Shown here: positions 17,803 through 25,602 of the stretch, in pieces
How positions within the stretch are numbered: the stretch's first letter is position 1
Layout of the letters: every line of letters starts with the position of its first letter
Assembly: GCA_900299145.1 (NCBI GenBank)
Contig: OMIN01000033.1
Location: 1 to 64,000, forward strand
DNA from: Betaproteobacteria bacterium
GTDB taxonomy: Bacteria; Pseudomonadota; Gammaproteobacteria; Burkholderiales; SG8-41
Reading direction: 5' to 3'
DNA length: 64,000 bases
Notes under the pieces: generated by a model
Seen by the model: the letters and a program-made list of their open reading frames with translations, nothing else
What the model was told of the DNA's origin: nothing
The model's database searches: none
Position numbers and translations under genes: made by a program

Positions 17803-18229
17803 CGTCAATGTGCTGGTGGCGGCATCGCGTGACGATCACCCGCATCACAAGGTTGCGCTAAAGTGGCTGCATCAGGCGCTTGAGGCTTGCGAGGCCGGCG
17901 CTACCTTCCGCCTGCTGCCGATGGTCACGGCAGCGTTCCTCAGGCTGACGACCAATCCGCGCATTTTCCCTAAAGCGACGCCATTGGATGATGCGGTCGC
18001 CTTTATCGATGCCTTGGCTGAGGCACCTGGCGTGGATATGCCCGCGATTGGGCCTGAGTGGCCGTTGCTGCGCCAGCTTTGCACGGATAAATCGTTGACG
18101 GGCAATCAAATCCCTGACGCATGGATTGCCGCCTGCGTGAACTATCTTGGCGAACATCTGGTTACGTTCGACGCAGATTTCAAGGCATTGCTGCGCCCGG
18201 CGCAGTTGACAGTACTGCCCGCAAATTAA
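17792..18229 (+). CDS. VapC-type PIN-domain toxin
   Basis: PIN-domain ribonuclease toxin of 145 residues. Seen: first acidic residue in MTPDVNVLVAA (Asp4), then an Asp in NQIPDAWIAA and the C-terminal VTFDADFK acidic pair. At the place where many relatives carry Glu (TENGFLR-like), this protein has VTAAFLR, so one metal-site acid may be absent or supplied from elsewhere. VapC toxins cleave tRNA or rRNA; the target is unknown here. Confidence 0.85.
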   Translation: MTPDVNVLVAASRDDHPHHKVALKWLHQALEACEAGATFRLLPMVTAAFLRLTTNPRIFPKATPLDDAVAFIDALAEAPGVDMPAIGPEWPLLRQLCTDKSLTGNQIPDAWIAACVNYLGEHLVTFDADFKALLRPAQLTVLPAN

Positions 18230-18239
18230 ACCTTGCGCG

Positions 18240-18459
18240 GAAGGCGGTCGATGCGGTGCGCCGGGTCGAGAACGACACGCTCGGCCGCGTGCCCATGGGC
18301 ACGATCTGCGGGCAGCGCGCGCCGGCGACAGGCGATCCACTAACGCATGCGCCGCACTTGGGGGAGCATACGCGGGAGATTTTGGGAGAGATGGGTTATG
18401 GGGCGGGGGAGATTGAAAAGCTCGCGGCGTCGGGTGTTGTGGCGTGTTATCGGGCTTAA
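18240..18459 (+). pseudogene. duplicated 3' fragment of a family III CoA-transferase gene
   Basis: Encodes AVDAVRRVENDTLGRVPMG and the rest of the C terminus in frame to a TAA, matching the last 70 codons of the gene ending at 17507. My hand alignment of about 200 bp gives roughly 26 differences, mostly synonymous, so the copy was under selection after duplication. Homology begins about 10 bp after the vapC stop and ends at its own stop. There is no start or N-terminal part, so it is not functional alone. Confidence 0.85.
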
Positions 18460-18586
18460 GCTTTTCCGAGTCGCTCCTACCAACCACAACCAATTATTTC
18501 AATTTTCCAACGAATACGAAAAGCGTGGTTCGGATAGACTTACCGGGTTCACCACTTTTTTGTATAGAGACAGAAGGAAAGATTAG

Positions 18587-18606
18587 CAAATAAAATCAAA
18601 TGTTTA
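18587..18606 (+). repeat. partial AT-rich motif
   Basis: CAAATAAAATCAAATGTTTA matches the core of the dispersed motif but lacks the ASTTA end. It lies in the 257-bp spacer before the two-gene module. Confidence 0.35.
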
Positions 18607-18716
18607 TATGCCTTGCCGGGAAATTTTGCTTATTGGTAGAGTGGCAGTTTTGTCTCTCCATTAACTGTTAGTTCTAAGCCGAGTCACCGTACGCGAAACG
18701 TTCACAAGGAGGGGGT

Positions 18717-19199
18717 ATGACAAGTAAGATTCGAATAAAACTTGGGGCAATTGAAGTCGAGTACGAAGGAAGTGAGCAGTTTCTGAAAGAGGAATTGCCC
18801 CAACTGCTCACGGCTGTTTCCGAGCTATATGCAAAATCGGCAGCTCTGAAAGAAGCGCCAGCCGGTACACTCCCAAACACCACGCAACAGGCCGACGCAG
18901 GAATCCTTCAAGGAACAACAGGAACAATCGCCGCCAAACTGGTTGTCAAACAAGGCCCAGACTTGATCATTGCGGCTGCCGCCCGCATGACATTCGTTTT
19001 GGAAAAGTCTGCGTTCTCTCGGCAAGAGATTATCGATGAGATGAAGACGGCTTCGGCGTACTACAAGAAATCCTATCTCGGCAATCTTACTCCATACATA
19101 AATACGCTCATGAAGGACGGGAAGCTACTGGAACCTTCAACCGGCACGTATTCTCTCAGCGCGACGGCTCAAGCTGATCTAAAGGCGCGTCTTGCTTAA
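18717..19199 (+). CDS. uncharacterised first gene of a HEPN-linked pair
   Basis: A 160-residue protein with a strong AAGGAGGGGGT ribosome site and visibly lower G+C than its neighbours. Residues 1-45 (KIRIKLGAIEVEYEGSEQFL) look like a beta strand pair followed by an amphipathic helix. After a Gly/Thr/Gln-rich linker, residues about 90-160 form a winged-helix-like unit (FSRQEIIDEM, LTPYINTLMKDGKLLEP, then a short wing TGTYSLS). The next gene starts 8 bp before this stop. I know no function; it may be a regulator, antitoxin or sensor for its partner. Confidence 0.75.
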   Translation: MTSKIRIKLGAIEVEYEGSEQFLKEELPQLLTAVSELYAKSAALKEAPAGTLPNTTQQADAGILQGTTGTIAAKLVVKQGPDLIIAAAARMTFVLEKSAFSRQEIIDEMKTASAYYKKSYLGNLTPYINTLMKDGKLLEPSTGTYSLSATAQADLKARLA

Positions 19200-19920
19200 C
19201 ATCCCCGCCCTAAAAGATTTGCTGCACCAACCAGCGTTGTCGAAGCTGGATAGCTTGTTGCTGTGCCTAGCCGCCGAACCGGTCGAGCCGAAAAGCATTT
19301 CTGACATCAAAGCCGTCGCTACCACCGCCGGCCTGCGGAAAGTGGCATCTTGGAACGTATCAGATCACCTATCCAAGTCCAAAGGCTGCGCAATTCGAAC
19401 ACCGGATGGCTGGGAACTAACTGCCAACGGAAAGGCGCGTGTTCAATCGCTTGCAGGCCCCTACATATCAGGGCCAGCGACCGTAGCTGCTGCAAGCCTA
19501 CGGAGTCACTTGCCGAAGATTAAGAATTCTGACACTCGAGCCTTTGTGGAAGAAGCGATTAAGTGTTTCGAAGCAAAGTTACTGCGCGCAGCGATTGTAT
19601 TGTCTTGGGTGGGTGCTATCGCATTGATACAGGACCACATTGTTTCGGCCAAATTATCAGCGTTCAATACTGAGGCTCGGAAACGAGATGCGAAGTGGAA
19701 AGATGCCTCGAATCGCGATGATCTGGCGCGTTTAAAGGAATACGATTTTCTGCAGATCTGTCATGCGATATCAGTGCTAGGCAAAAGTGTGAAGGATGAG
19801 CTTGAGGGCTGTTTGAAACTGAGAAATGGCTGTGGACATCCCAACTCCCTAAAGATCGGAGAGCACAAAGCATCCTCTCATGTTGAGACGCTTATCCAGA
19901 ATGTGTTCTTGGTGTTTTGA
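19192..19920 (+). CDS. HEPN-motif protein, possible ribonuclease effector
   Basis: A 242-residue protein from a TTG that overlaps the previous gene. Residues 1-90 resemble a winged helix ending TPDGWELTANGKARV, similar in layout to the end of the preceding protein. Residues 115-242 are helical and carry LKLRNGCGHPN, which contains Arg211-x4-His216, the RX4-6H signature of HEPN ribonucleases. HEPN proteins are toxins or effectors in toxin-antitoxin, abortive infection and CRISPR systems. The coupled pair beside vapBC suggests a toxin-antitoxin or defence module; this is inference from the motif and context. Confidence 0.7.
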   Translation: MLNIPALKDLLHQPALSKLDSLLLCLAAEPVEPKSISDIKAVATTAGLRKVASWNVSDHLSKSKGCAIRTPDGWELTANGKARVQSLAGPYISGPATVAAASLRSHLPKIKNSDTRAFVEEAIKCFEAKLLRAAIVLSWVGAIALIQDHIVSAKLSAFNTEARKRDAKWKDASNRDDLARLKEYDFLQICHAISVLGKSVKDELEGCLKLRNGCGHPNSLKIGEHKASSHVETLIQNVFLVF

Positions 19921-20223
19921 GCCTAGTCAAAGGCCCAGGATAACTATGCGTTGGTGACCGGCGCAGTTCAGCGTTACGCGCTTCACCGCGCCGCTCAACA
20001 CGGACGTCGAACGTCTGCTTCTACAGTCAAGGTGCCGCCCGCTTTGGGGCGGAAGTTGCCGCAGGTCGTTGCCAGTCAGATTGGCCGAACCTAGTCGCGG
20101 AAATCTATGTTGGTTGTGGTCCAAAAAATTGCGCCCTGCCGCCGCCGATGCAGGGGACTGCCGTCAGGTTCTGCAGGTTTATGACAATGAGCCTGTTACG
20201 GGTTGGTCGAGAAGTTTATGGAA
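19921..20223. other. 303-bp gap after the HEPN gene; attC-like imperfect dyad
   Basis: No convincing gene. About 15 bp after the stop, TAACTATGCGTTGG (19941-19954) and, about 40 bp on, GCGCCGCTCAACACGGACGTCGAAC form an imperfect long dyad (TTGGTGACCGGCGC against its partner). This layout recalls an integron attC site, although core heptamers deviate. The rest, to the amidohydrolase stop, shows nothing I can assign. Confidence 0.3.
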
Positions 20224-21075
20224 CTAGCTTTTCTTCGGCGCCCACCGATACGCTTTCTCGCACGCGCCTCCCATCAGCATGGCCCAGTCGCTTTTGCTCA
20301 GGCGATTCGTTTCCAGAAAAGGCTTGACGGCATTTTCGTAATTGACCACCGGGAATGCGCGCGTCCAGTCGGTGCCCCACAGGCAGCGTTCCATTCCCCA
20401 CGCGTCGAATATTTTCGCGAGCGGGTCCCAGATGTCGTTAAAGGGATACGGTTCTTTCGACAGCGTGCAGGCGCCGCTGACTTTGATCACGACGTTCTTG
20501 CGTTTGGCGAGTTCGACGACTTTCGGCAGATCGGCCCACGGGGCGGCAGCGGATAAGCGGGCTGCCGGCGAGCGCGGCTGGAGAATGCCAAGGTGGTCGA
20601 GCACGAAGCGCGTGTCGGGGTGGCGGTCGATCACTTTCGTGCCCATGTCGATGTTGCCCCAGCACAGGAAATTGACCGGAAAGTCGTATTTCACCGCGGC
20701 GCGCGCAATGCGGTCGACGCCCGGGTCGTCGTGCTGGATGCCTTTTTCCGCCGGCAGCCTGAGGCGGATGCCAACGGTGCCCGGTGTTCTTTTCCAGTCG
20801 GCGATGACGTCTTCGACGCTCAAATCTTCCGGATCCACAGGCTTGACGATGCCAAAGCGGCCGGGGTGCTTTTTCTGCACTTCGACCGCGTAGCTGGAGT
20901 CGTATTGGTACATCGAGAACGACGACACAAAAATCGCGCCGTCCACCCCCAGCTTGTCCATCGCCGCCACGTGCTCGTCGCCGGTTGCGCTCGGTGGCGA
21001 GGCCGACTGGGACTTCCAGGGCCGTTGGGGGGTGTTCGCCTCGTAAGCGTGAATCTGGGAATCTATGATGGCCAT
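20224..21075 (-). CDS. amidohydrolase-2 family hydrolase/decarboxylase
   Basis: TIM-barrel amidohydrolase of 283 residues, of the family with 2-pyrone-4,6-dicarboxylate hydrolase, ACMSD-like decarboxylases and lactonases. Seen: metal-site start IIDSQIHAYE, LDHLGI near residue 158 and the C-terminal LWGTDWTRA Asp. It has no signal peptide. It follows the cupin gene on the same strand, 353 bp away. It resembles the protein encoded at 26784-27593 in layout (both have a YPF-D-I segment and WGTD), so the two may act on related lactones or aromatic-derived acids. The substrate is unknown. Confidence 0.85.
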   Translation of the reverse strand: MAIIDSQIHAYEANTPQRPWKSQSASPPSATGDEHVAAMDKLGVDGAIFVSSFSMYQYDSSYAVEVQKKHPGRFGIVKPVDPEDLSVEDVIADWKRTPGTVGIRLRLPAEKGIQHDDPGVDRIARAAVKYDFPVNFLCWGNIDMGTKVIDRHPDTRFVLDHLGILQPRSPAARLSAAAPWADLPKVVELAKRKNVVIKVSGACTLSKEPYPFNDIWDPLAKIFDAWGMERCLWGTDWTRAFPVVNYENAVKPFLETNRLSKSDWAMLMGGACEKAYRWAPKKS

Positions 21076-21428
21076 CGGCTAAGCTCCATTGCTGAATAAA
21101 AGTGGATTCGAATTGTTCCATTTTTATCGCAAATGGTAGTCGACTGCCATACGCCGCGTTGTTTTGCCCCATCCAGCGCCATACCGAAAACGCTCCCGCT
21201 CCCGCGCTGTGCCCTGCGCCATGTAAATGTGCCTATTGCAGCCTATAGCGGCCCATAGTGTGAAGGCGGGATCGTGAACGCGAAGGGCCGCGCGCGATAA
21301 CTTAGTGATAAACCATAAGTATTTGATTTTATTGATTTATTTTGTATCGCGTTTTTGCTGCCATAGAATGTGCCGGCCGGTCGGGCTTGAAAGCCGGTGC
21401 AATTTGCCCGGCCTGCTGCGCCGACTGG
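21076..21428. other. 353-bp spacer between cupin and amidohydrolase genes
   Basis: No gene seen. It contains AT-rich motif copy 6 at 21316-21343 and otherwise ordinary G+C-rich sequence. Confidence 0.5.
21316..21343 (-). repeat. AT-rich dispersed motif, copy 6
   Basis: The minus strand reads TCAATAAAATCAAATACTTA, in the same direction as the flanking cupin and amidohydrolase genes. Confidence 0.75.
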
Positions 21429-21872
21429 TTAAATCGCGAACTCAACCCCGTGTTGCTGCGCCAATTCCAGAAGCTTGGGAATATCGGGCGCCCCGGCGGG
21501 AATCTTGTCGTGGATGGCCGTGAAGAAGGGGGCCGCATGCGCGCCCGTGCCGGCAATTTCGAGCATCAGGCCGCCGCCGTGGCCAAAGCTGAAGCCGTGC
21601 ACGGTGCCGCGCGGCACGTAAACCAGCGTGCCGGTGGCGCAGGCGCTGCTTTTCCCGTCGCACTGAAAGTTGACTTCCCCTTTTAGCACGTAGAAGGCCT
21701 CGTCCCAGCCGTGCTTGTGCGGCGGCGGGCCGGTGCCTTCCTCGCCCTGCTGCAGGGTGATGCCAAAGCTTTGCGTCGCGGCATTGGCCGCCAGCACCCG
21801 GATCTGCATGCCGACAACATTCAGGGCGGGGGCCTGCTGGCCGGGGGGTAGTACGAACGCTTGACTGGTCAT
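21429..21872 (-). CDS. cupin-domain protein
   Basis: Single cupin of 147 residues. The start at 21872 (MTSQAFVLPPG) follows AGGAG at 10 bp; a longer frame uses TTG. The metal-site motif is GPPPHKHGWDEAFYVLKGEV (His, His, Glu), then TVHGFSF supplies the last His in the second cupin motif. Could be a dioxygenase, isomerase or binding protein; no more specific assignment is possible. It is divergent from a TetR gene across a palindromic operator. Confidence 0.8.
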   Translation of the reverse strand: MTSQAFVLPPGQQAPALNVVGMQIRVLAANAATQSFGITLQQGEEGTGPPPHKHGWDEAFYVLKGEVNFQCDGKSSACATGTLVYVPRGTVHGFSFGHGGGLMLEIAGTGAHAAPFFTAIHDKIPAGAPDIPKLLELAQQHGVEFAI

Positions 21873-21930
21873 GATCCCGTTGACTCCTGTGTAAGTGGGT
21901 CCTGTGTTAAAATGAGACAACTACTTCTTT

Positions 21931-21948
21931 ATGAGACATTAGTCTCAT
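21931..21948. promoter_or_regulatory. TetR operator candidate between cupin and tetR
   Basis: Perfect inverted repeat ATGAGAC-ATTA-GTCTCAT 9 bp before the tetR ATG, with another AATGAGAC half-site at 21911-21918 on the cupin side. Its position in a divergent spacer suggests autoregulation and control of the cupin gene. Confidence 0.6.
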
Positions 21949-21956
21949 TATGAATC

Positions 21957-22604
21957 ATGCCCAAAACGAAGTCAAGCCCGCCTTCGGGCGGCCCCGGCAC
22001 GGCGGGGCGCGTCAATCAAAAACGCCGCACGCGCCAGGCGCTTATCGATGCCGCCCTTGCGCTGCGCGAGGCCGGGCGTAACCCGACGCTGGATGAAGTG
22101 GCGGAGCGGGCGATGGTGTCGCGCGCCACGGCCTACCGCTATTTCCCCTCTGCGGAGGCGCTGGTCAGCGAAACCGCCACAGAGCGGGGCATGAAGGCCC
22201 TGGCCGAGGTGTGGCAGCCGGGCGATGACGCTGTTGAAGGCATCGGCCGTGCGGCAACGGAGCTCAGCAAGCTCTTACTGAGCGACGAAATCGGTCTGCA
22301 CGTGATGGAACGTTCGTTCATGACGGTCTGGCTGGAAAGTGCATCACACGAGATGCCGCTGCGGCCGGGCCGGCGCATGAGCTATATCGAGCCGATGGTG
22401 GATGCCCTGAAAAAGCAGCTCACGCCTGCCGCGCGCAAGCGGCTTAAGCAGGCGCTCGCCATGGTGATGGGAACCGAAGCCCTGATCGCCGTGCGCGATA
22501 TCGGCCGCGCCAGCGCAGATGAAGCACTTGATGCCGTGGCCTGGGCGGCGCGGTCGCTGGTACGACAGGCGCTGCTGGAAGCCGCGCGCGGCGCTGGCAA
22601 GTAA
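21957..22604 (+). CDS. TetR-family transcriptional regulator
   Basis: A 215-residue TetR protein. The helix-turn-helix spans about residues 24-70: RQALIDAALAL, TLDEVAERAMVSRATAYRYFPS. The C-terminal ligand-binding region is helical with TVWLESASHEMPLRPGRRM. The palindrome upstream and divergence from the cupin/amidohydrolase genes point to a local repressor for their substrate. The ligand is unknown. Confidence 0.88.
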   Translation: MPKTKSSPPSGGPGTAGRVNQKRRTRQALIDAALALREAGRNPTLDEVAERAMVSRATAYRYFPSAEALVSETATERGMKALAEVWQPGDDAVEGIGRAATELSKLLLSDEIGLHVMERSFMTVWLESASHEMPLRPGRRMSYIEPMVDALKKQLTPAARKRLKQALAMVMGTEALIAVRDIGRASADEALDAVAWAARSLVRQALLEAARGAGK

Positions 22605-22647
22605 CCGCTTTTGTGCTGACCGGCATTTGCCCCGCGGGGGCAGGGGC

Positions 22648-23925
22648 TCACTTCGCCACGGCTCGCGCCAACTGGCCCGGACGCGGAATGCTGGTGACTT
22701 CGACCTTGTGGCGAAAGCCGCTTTCGAAGGTGGGCTGCAATACCAGTTCACCCAGGTTGAACGTGCCCACCACCTGCATCATCTCGCGCATTTCCCGCGT
22801 CATGGTTTCCGCCATCGCGGCAATTTCTTCCACCAATGCCGCGTTTTGCTGGGTTGAATGCTCCATTGCCGAGAGGGCGGTGTTCATCTGATCAATGCCG
22901 CCCGCCTGCTCGTGCGAGGCGGTGCTGATCTGATTGACGACATCACGCACCCGAACGACCGAATCAACCACTTCCTTCATCGTGCTGCCCGCCTGCTGTA
23001 CCTGCGTGACGCCAGAGCCGATTTTATGCACCGAATCGCCGATCAGCATCTTGATCTCGCGCGCGGCCCCCGCGCTGCGCTGGGCAAGGGCGCGGACTTC
23101 CGACGCCACCACCGCAAAGCCGCGGCCCTGCTCGCCCGCGCGCGCGGCCTCCACGGCGGCATTCAGCGCCAGAATGTTGGTCTGGAACGCAATGCTATCG
23201 ATGACCCCGATAATGTCCGATATCTTTTTTGATGCATCCGAAATGCCGCTCATGGTCTTGACGGCCTCGGCGACAACCTTGCCGCCCTCGGTGGCGATCT
23301 CGGACGCGCCTATGGCCAGCGCCTAGGCATGATTGGCATTCTCGGCGTTCTGCTTGACCGAAGCGGTAAATTCCTCCATCGATGAAGCGGTTTCTTCTAG
23401 TGTCGAGGCCTGCTGCTCGGTGCGGGATGAAAGCTCCGCGTTGCCCCGCGCGATTTCATCGGTGCCGTTTTGCACGACTTCGGCCCTGTCGCGCACGGCC
23501 TGAATAAGCTCGCGCAGCCGGTAGATCGTGTTCTGTATCGAATTCAACAGCAGGCCGAGTTCGCCGCCGTGATGGTTGACATCGATTTTCTGTGCAAGGT
23601 TGCCTTGCGCAATGCCGTCCGACACGGTTGCCGCGCGGGTGATCGGCCGCGTGATCATCTGCGCCACGCGCTTCGAAAAGAATATCGCCACAACCGCCGC
23701 CAGCGTGCCGATGATCAGGACAGCCGCGCGCAGCGTGCCGTAAATATCCGCGCTGGTGACGGCCAGCCCCTTGCTTTGCTGGGCCAGACGCTCGTTAATC
23801 TGATGCAGCTCGCTAAAGCCGTAAAGCGCCACACCGATCAGCGCGGCCATCAGCGCGAGCACCAGCCCAAACCCGGTGGCCAACCGCTTGCCCACCGACA
23901 TTCGGCGCAAAATCTTGATGATCAT
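22648..23925 (-). pseudogene. methyl-accepting chemotaxis protein gene interrupted by an in-frame TAG
   Basis: Continuous frame of about 425 codons broken once by TAG at 23323-23325 (codon 201 from ATG 23925), between NAENANHA and [14 protein letters not shown]. The position sits in the methylation/signalling helix where relatives have Gln; CAG to TAG is one transition. Before it: TM1 about 16-36, a loop of only about 29 residues, TM2 66-83 and HAMP; after it: the tip [19 protein letters not shown]. The periplasmic sensor is almost absent. It would bind no classic ligand outside. Could be a recent pseudogene, an assembly error or read-through. Confidence 0.85.
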
Positions 23926-24519
23926 TACGTCATGCCTCGTGGGATGGAGAAATTGGGAACCGCACTTTTGTGCTGCCGCCAATGTATCGCCAAGCGGCGG
24001 CGGCGGTCAACCGCGCAAACGTACGCAAACACCCGTGCATCGCGCCCGCATTACGCCCCCATCCCCCGCCGTCGGCATAACCCGTTGCGCAATAGCCACC
24101 GCGTACGCCCCGTCGCAAAGCACTATCGTGCCCGCACCGTGGCATTCGCTACGGTGACGAACAGGTCACCACCCACATCACCGGCCTAAAAGGCGCGCGC
24201 TGGCGATATATGGCGAGGCAGGTTGCGCGCCGGGCAGATGGAAAACTTGCGGCCTCGCGGGTTGCCCCTTGCCAGTGCACGGGATCACGCCTGCCATGAT
24301 CCAAAAATATTTAATAAAAACATATAGTTACGTGACAAATTGGCCAGGGGATTGCGAGACATGGTCAGCCGCGCAAACGCTGAACCAATAGCCGCGCAGC
24401 GCGGATACACACTGGGGCCTATGCCGAAACTGCGTTTGTAAATCCCGCCGCCCTCGGCTATAAGCAAGGCGAATCGATGGTTGCAAACTTCCACCCAACG
24501 TCAAAAGGCCCCAAGCACC
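23926..24519. other. 594-bp spacer between the chemoreceptor and PEBP genes
   Basis: No supported gene. It holds AT-rich motif copy 7 at 24303-24330. The rest is G+C-rich, with frames that have no ribosome site or recognisable domain. Confidence 0.5.
24303..24330 (+). repeat. AT-rich dispersed motif, copy 7
   Basis: Reads TTAATAAAAACATATAGTTA on the plus strand, upstream of the PEBP gene and in its orientation. Confidence 0.65.
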
Positions 24520-25098
24520 ATGAGAAACATCGCTGCCGCACTAACCCTGCTAGCCCTGCTAACCCTTACCGCGTGCGCCACCACGCCGGAGATGGAGGGG
24601 CCGCCGACCGCCTTCCGCCTCACATCGCCCGGCATGGCGGACAACGCGCGGCTGCCGCCGAAGGCTGCGGGCAACTTCGCCAAGAACCCGAACTGTACCG
24701 GGCAGAATGTCTCGCCCGCGCTCGCGTGGAGCAACCCGCCGGACAAGACGCGCAGCTACGCCATCATCTGGGACGACCAGGCCGGCCGCGGCGGACTTGG
24801 CGTATCGCACGGGGTGATCTACGGCATCCCGGCCAGCACCAGCGGTTTTGCCGAAGGTGCGCTGGGCGGGGCGCCCACATCCGGCGCTTTCGTGCCCGGC
24901 AAGAGCACCATCGGTATGCCTTGGTTTGGGCCGTGCCCGCCCAAAGGTAACGCGCCCCAGCACTATGTGATGACCATCATCGCCACCGAGGTTGAGCCCA
25001 ATGCGCTGTCGCCCGGCCTGACCAGGGCCGAACTGCTCAAGGCGCTGGAGGGTAAGGCACTGCGCGCGGCCAGTTTGGTGTTTCGGTTTTGGCAGTGA
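24520..25098 (+). CDS. PEBP-family (YbhB/RKIP-like) lipoprotein
   Basis: Phosphatidylethanolamine-binding-protein fold, 192 residues from the ATG 24520. The leader MRNIAAALTLLALLTLTAC ends in a lipobox with Cys19, so the protein is probably a membrane-anchored lipoprotein. The anion pocket is visible as YAIIWDDQAG, SHGVIYGIP and GPCPPKGNAPQHYVM. Bacterial PEBP proteins are of largely unknown function; no partner is in the neighbourhood. Confidence 0.83.
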   Translation: MRNIAAALTLLALLTLTACATTPEMEGPPTAFRLTSPGMADNARLPPKAAGNFAKNPNCTGQNVSPALAWSNPPDKTRSYAIIWDDQAGRGGLGVSHGVIYGIPASTSGFAEGALGGAPTSGAFVPGKSTIGMPWFGPCPPKGNAPQHYVMTIIATEVEPNALSPGLTRAELLKALEGKALRAASLVFRFWQ

Positions 25099-25180
25099 GG
25101 GCGTGAAACTGCAGGGCTTCGACCTAGACGTCCACGGTGCATGCCCGGCAACGAATGAAAGAAATGTCGAGGTCGCCGAT

Positions 25181-25453
25181 ATGGCCAAAAAGAAAGTGCG
25201 CAGTGTGTTTCACGATCTCTACTTGGCTGATCGGGCGGCGTTAATGGAAATGCGCTCGTTATTGCTGGTTGGCTTGAAGCAGTGGCTTGAACAGGCCGAC
25301 ATGACGCAAGCGGAGGCCGCAAAGCTGATCGGCGTCAAGCAAGCACGCGTGTCCGATATCAAGCATGGCAAAATCAGCCAGTTCAGTCTGGATTTGCTGG
25401 TGTGCATGGCCGCGCGGGCGGTTCTGCAGCCTCAGCTCAAATTAGCGGTGTGA
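25181..25453 (+). CDS. XRE-family helix-turn-helix protein, antitoxin-like
   Basis: A 90-residue protein from ATG 25181 with a central XRE motif (MTQAEAAKLIGVKQARVSDIKHGK) written in two parts: MTQAEAAKLIGVKQARV and SDIKHGKISQFSLD. The layout, with a charged N-terminal helix and SLDLLVCMAARA after the HTH, matches antitoxin-type XRE proteins usually encoded beside a RelE/Gp49-like toxin. No such toxin is adjacent here. The GAGG upstream lies close to the ATG. Confidence 0.75.
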   Translation: MAKKKVRSVFHDLYLADRAALMEMRSLLLVGLKQWLEQADMTQAEAAKLIGVKQARVSDIKHGKISQFSLDLLVCMAARAVLQPQLKLAV

Positions 25454-25602
25454 TAACGACGACGAATTTATTTCATATGTGGTACTAAGGGCTAGAAACC
25501 CGTGCCTTGCCCCTTAATATCGGCCACCCCTCCGTTGATTCCGGCTCCATGTAGAATCCATTGCAACCAACTACCATTCCACTGATCAGCTAGGACAGCA
25601 CA

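Noticed and set aside
20342-20893. Plus-strand frames within the amidohydrolase gene
   Set aside because: Shadows without ribosome site or domain.
24477-24950. 157-residue frame overlapping the PEBP gene
   Set aside because: A different frame; the PEBP frame has a lipobox signal peptide and conserved ligand-site motifs.
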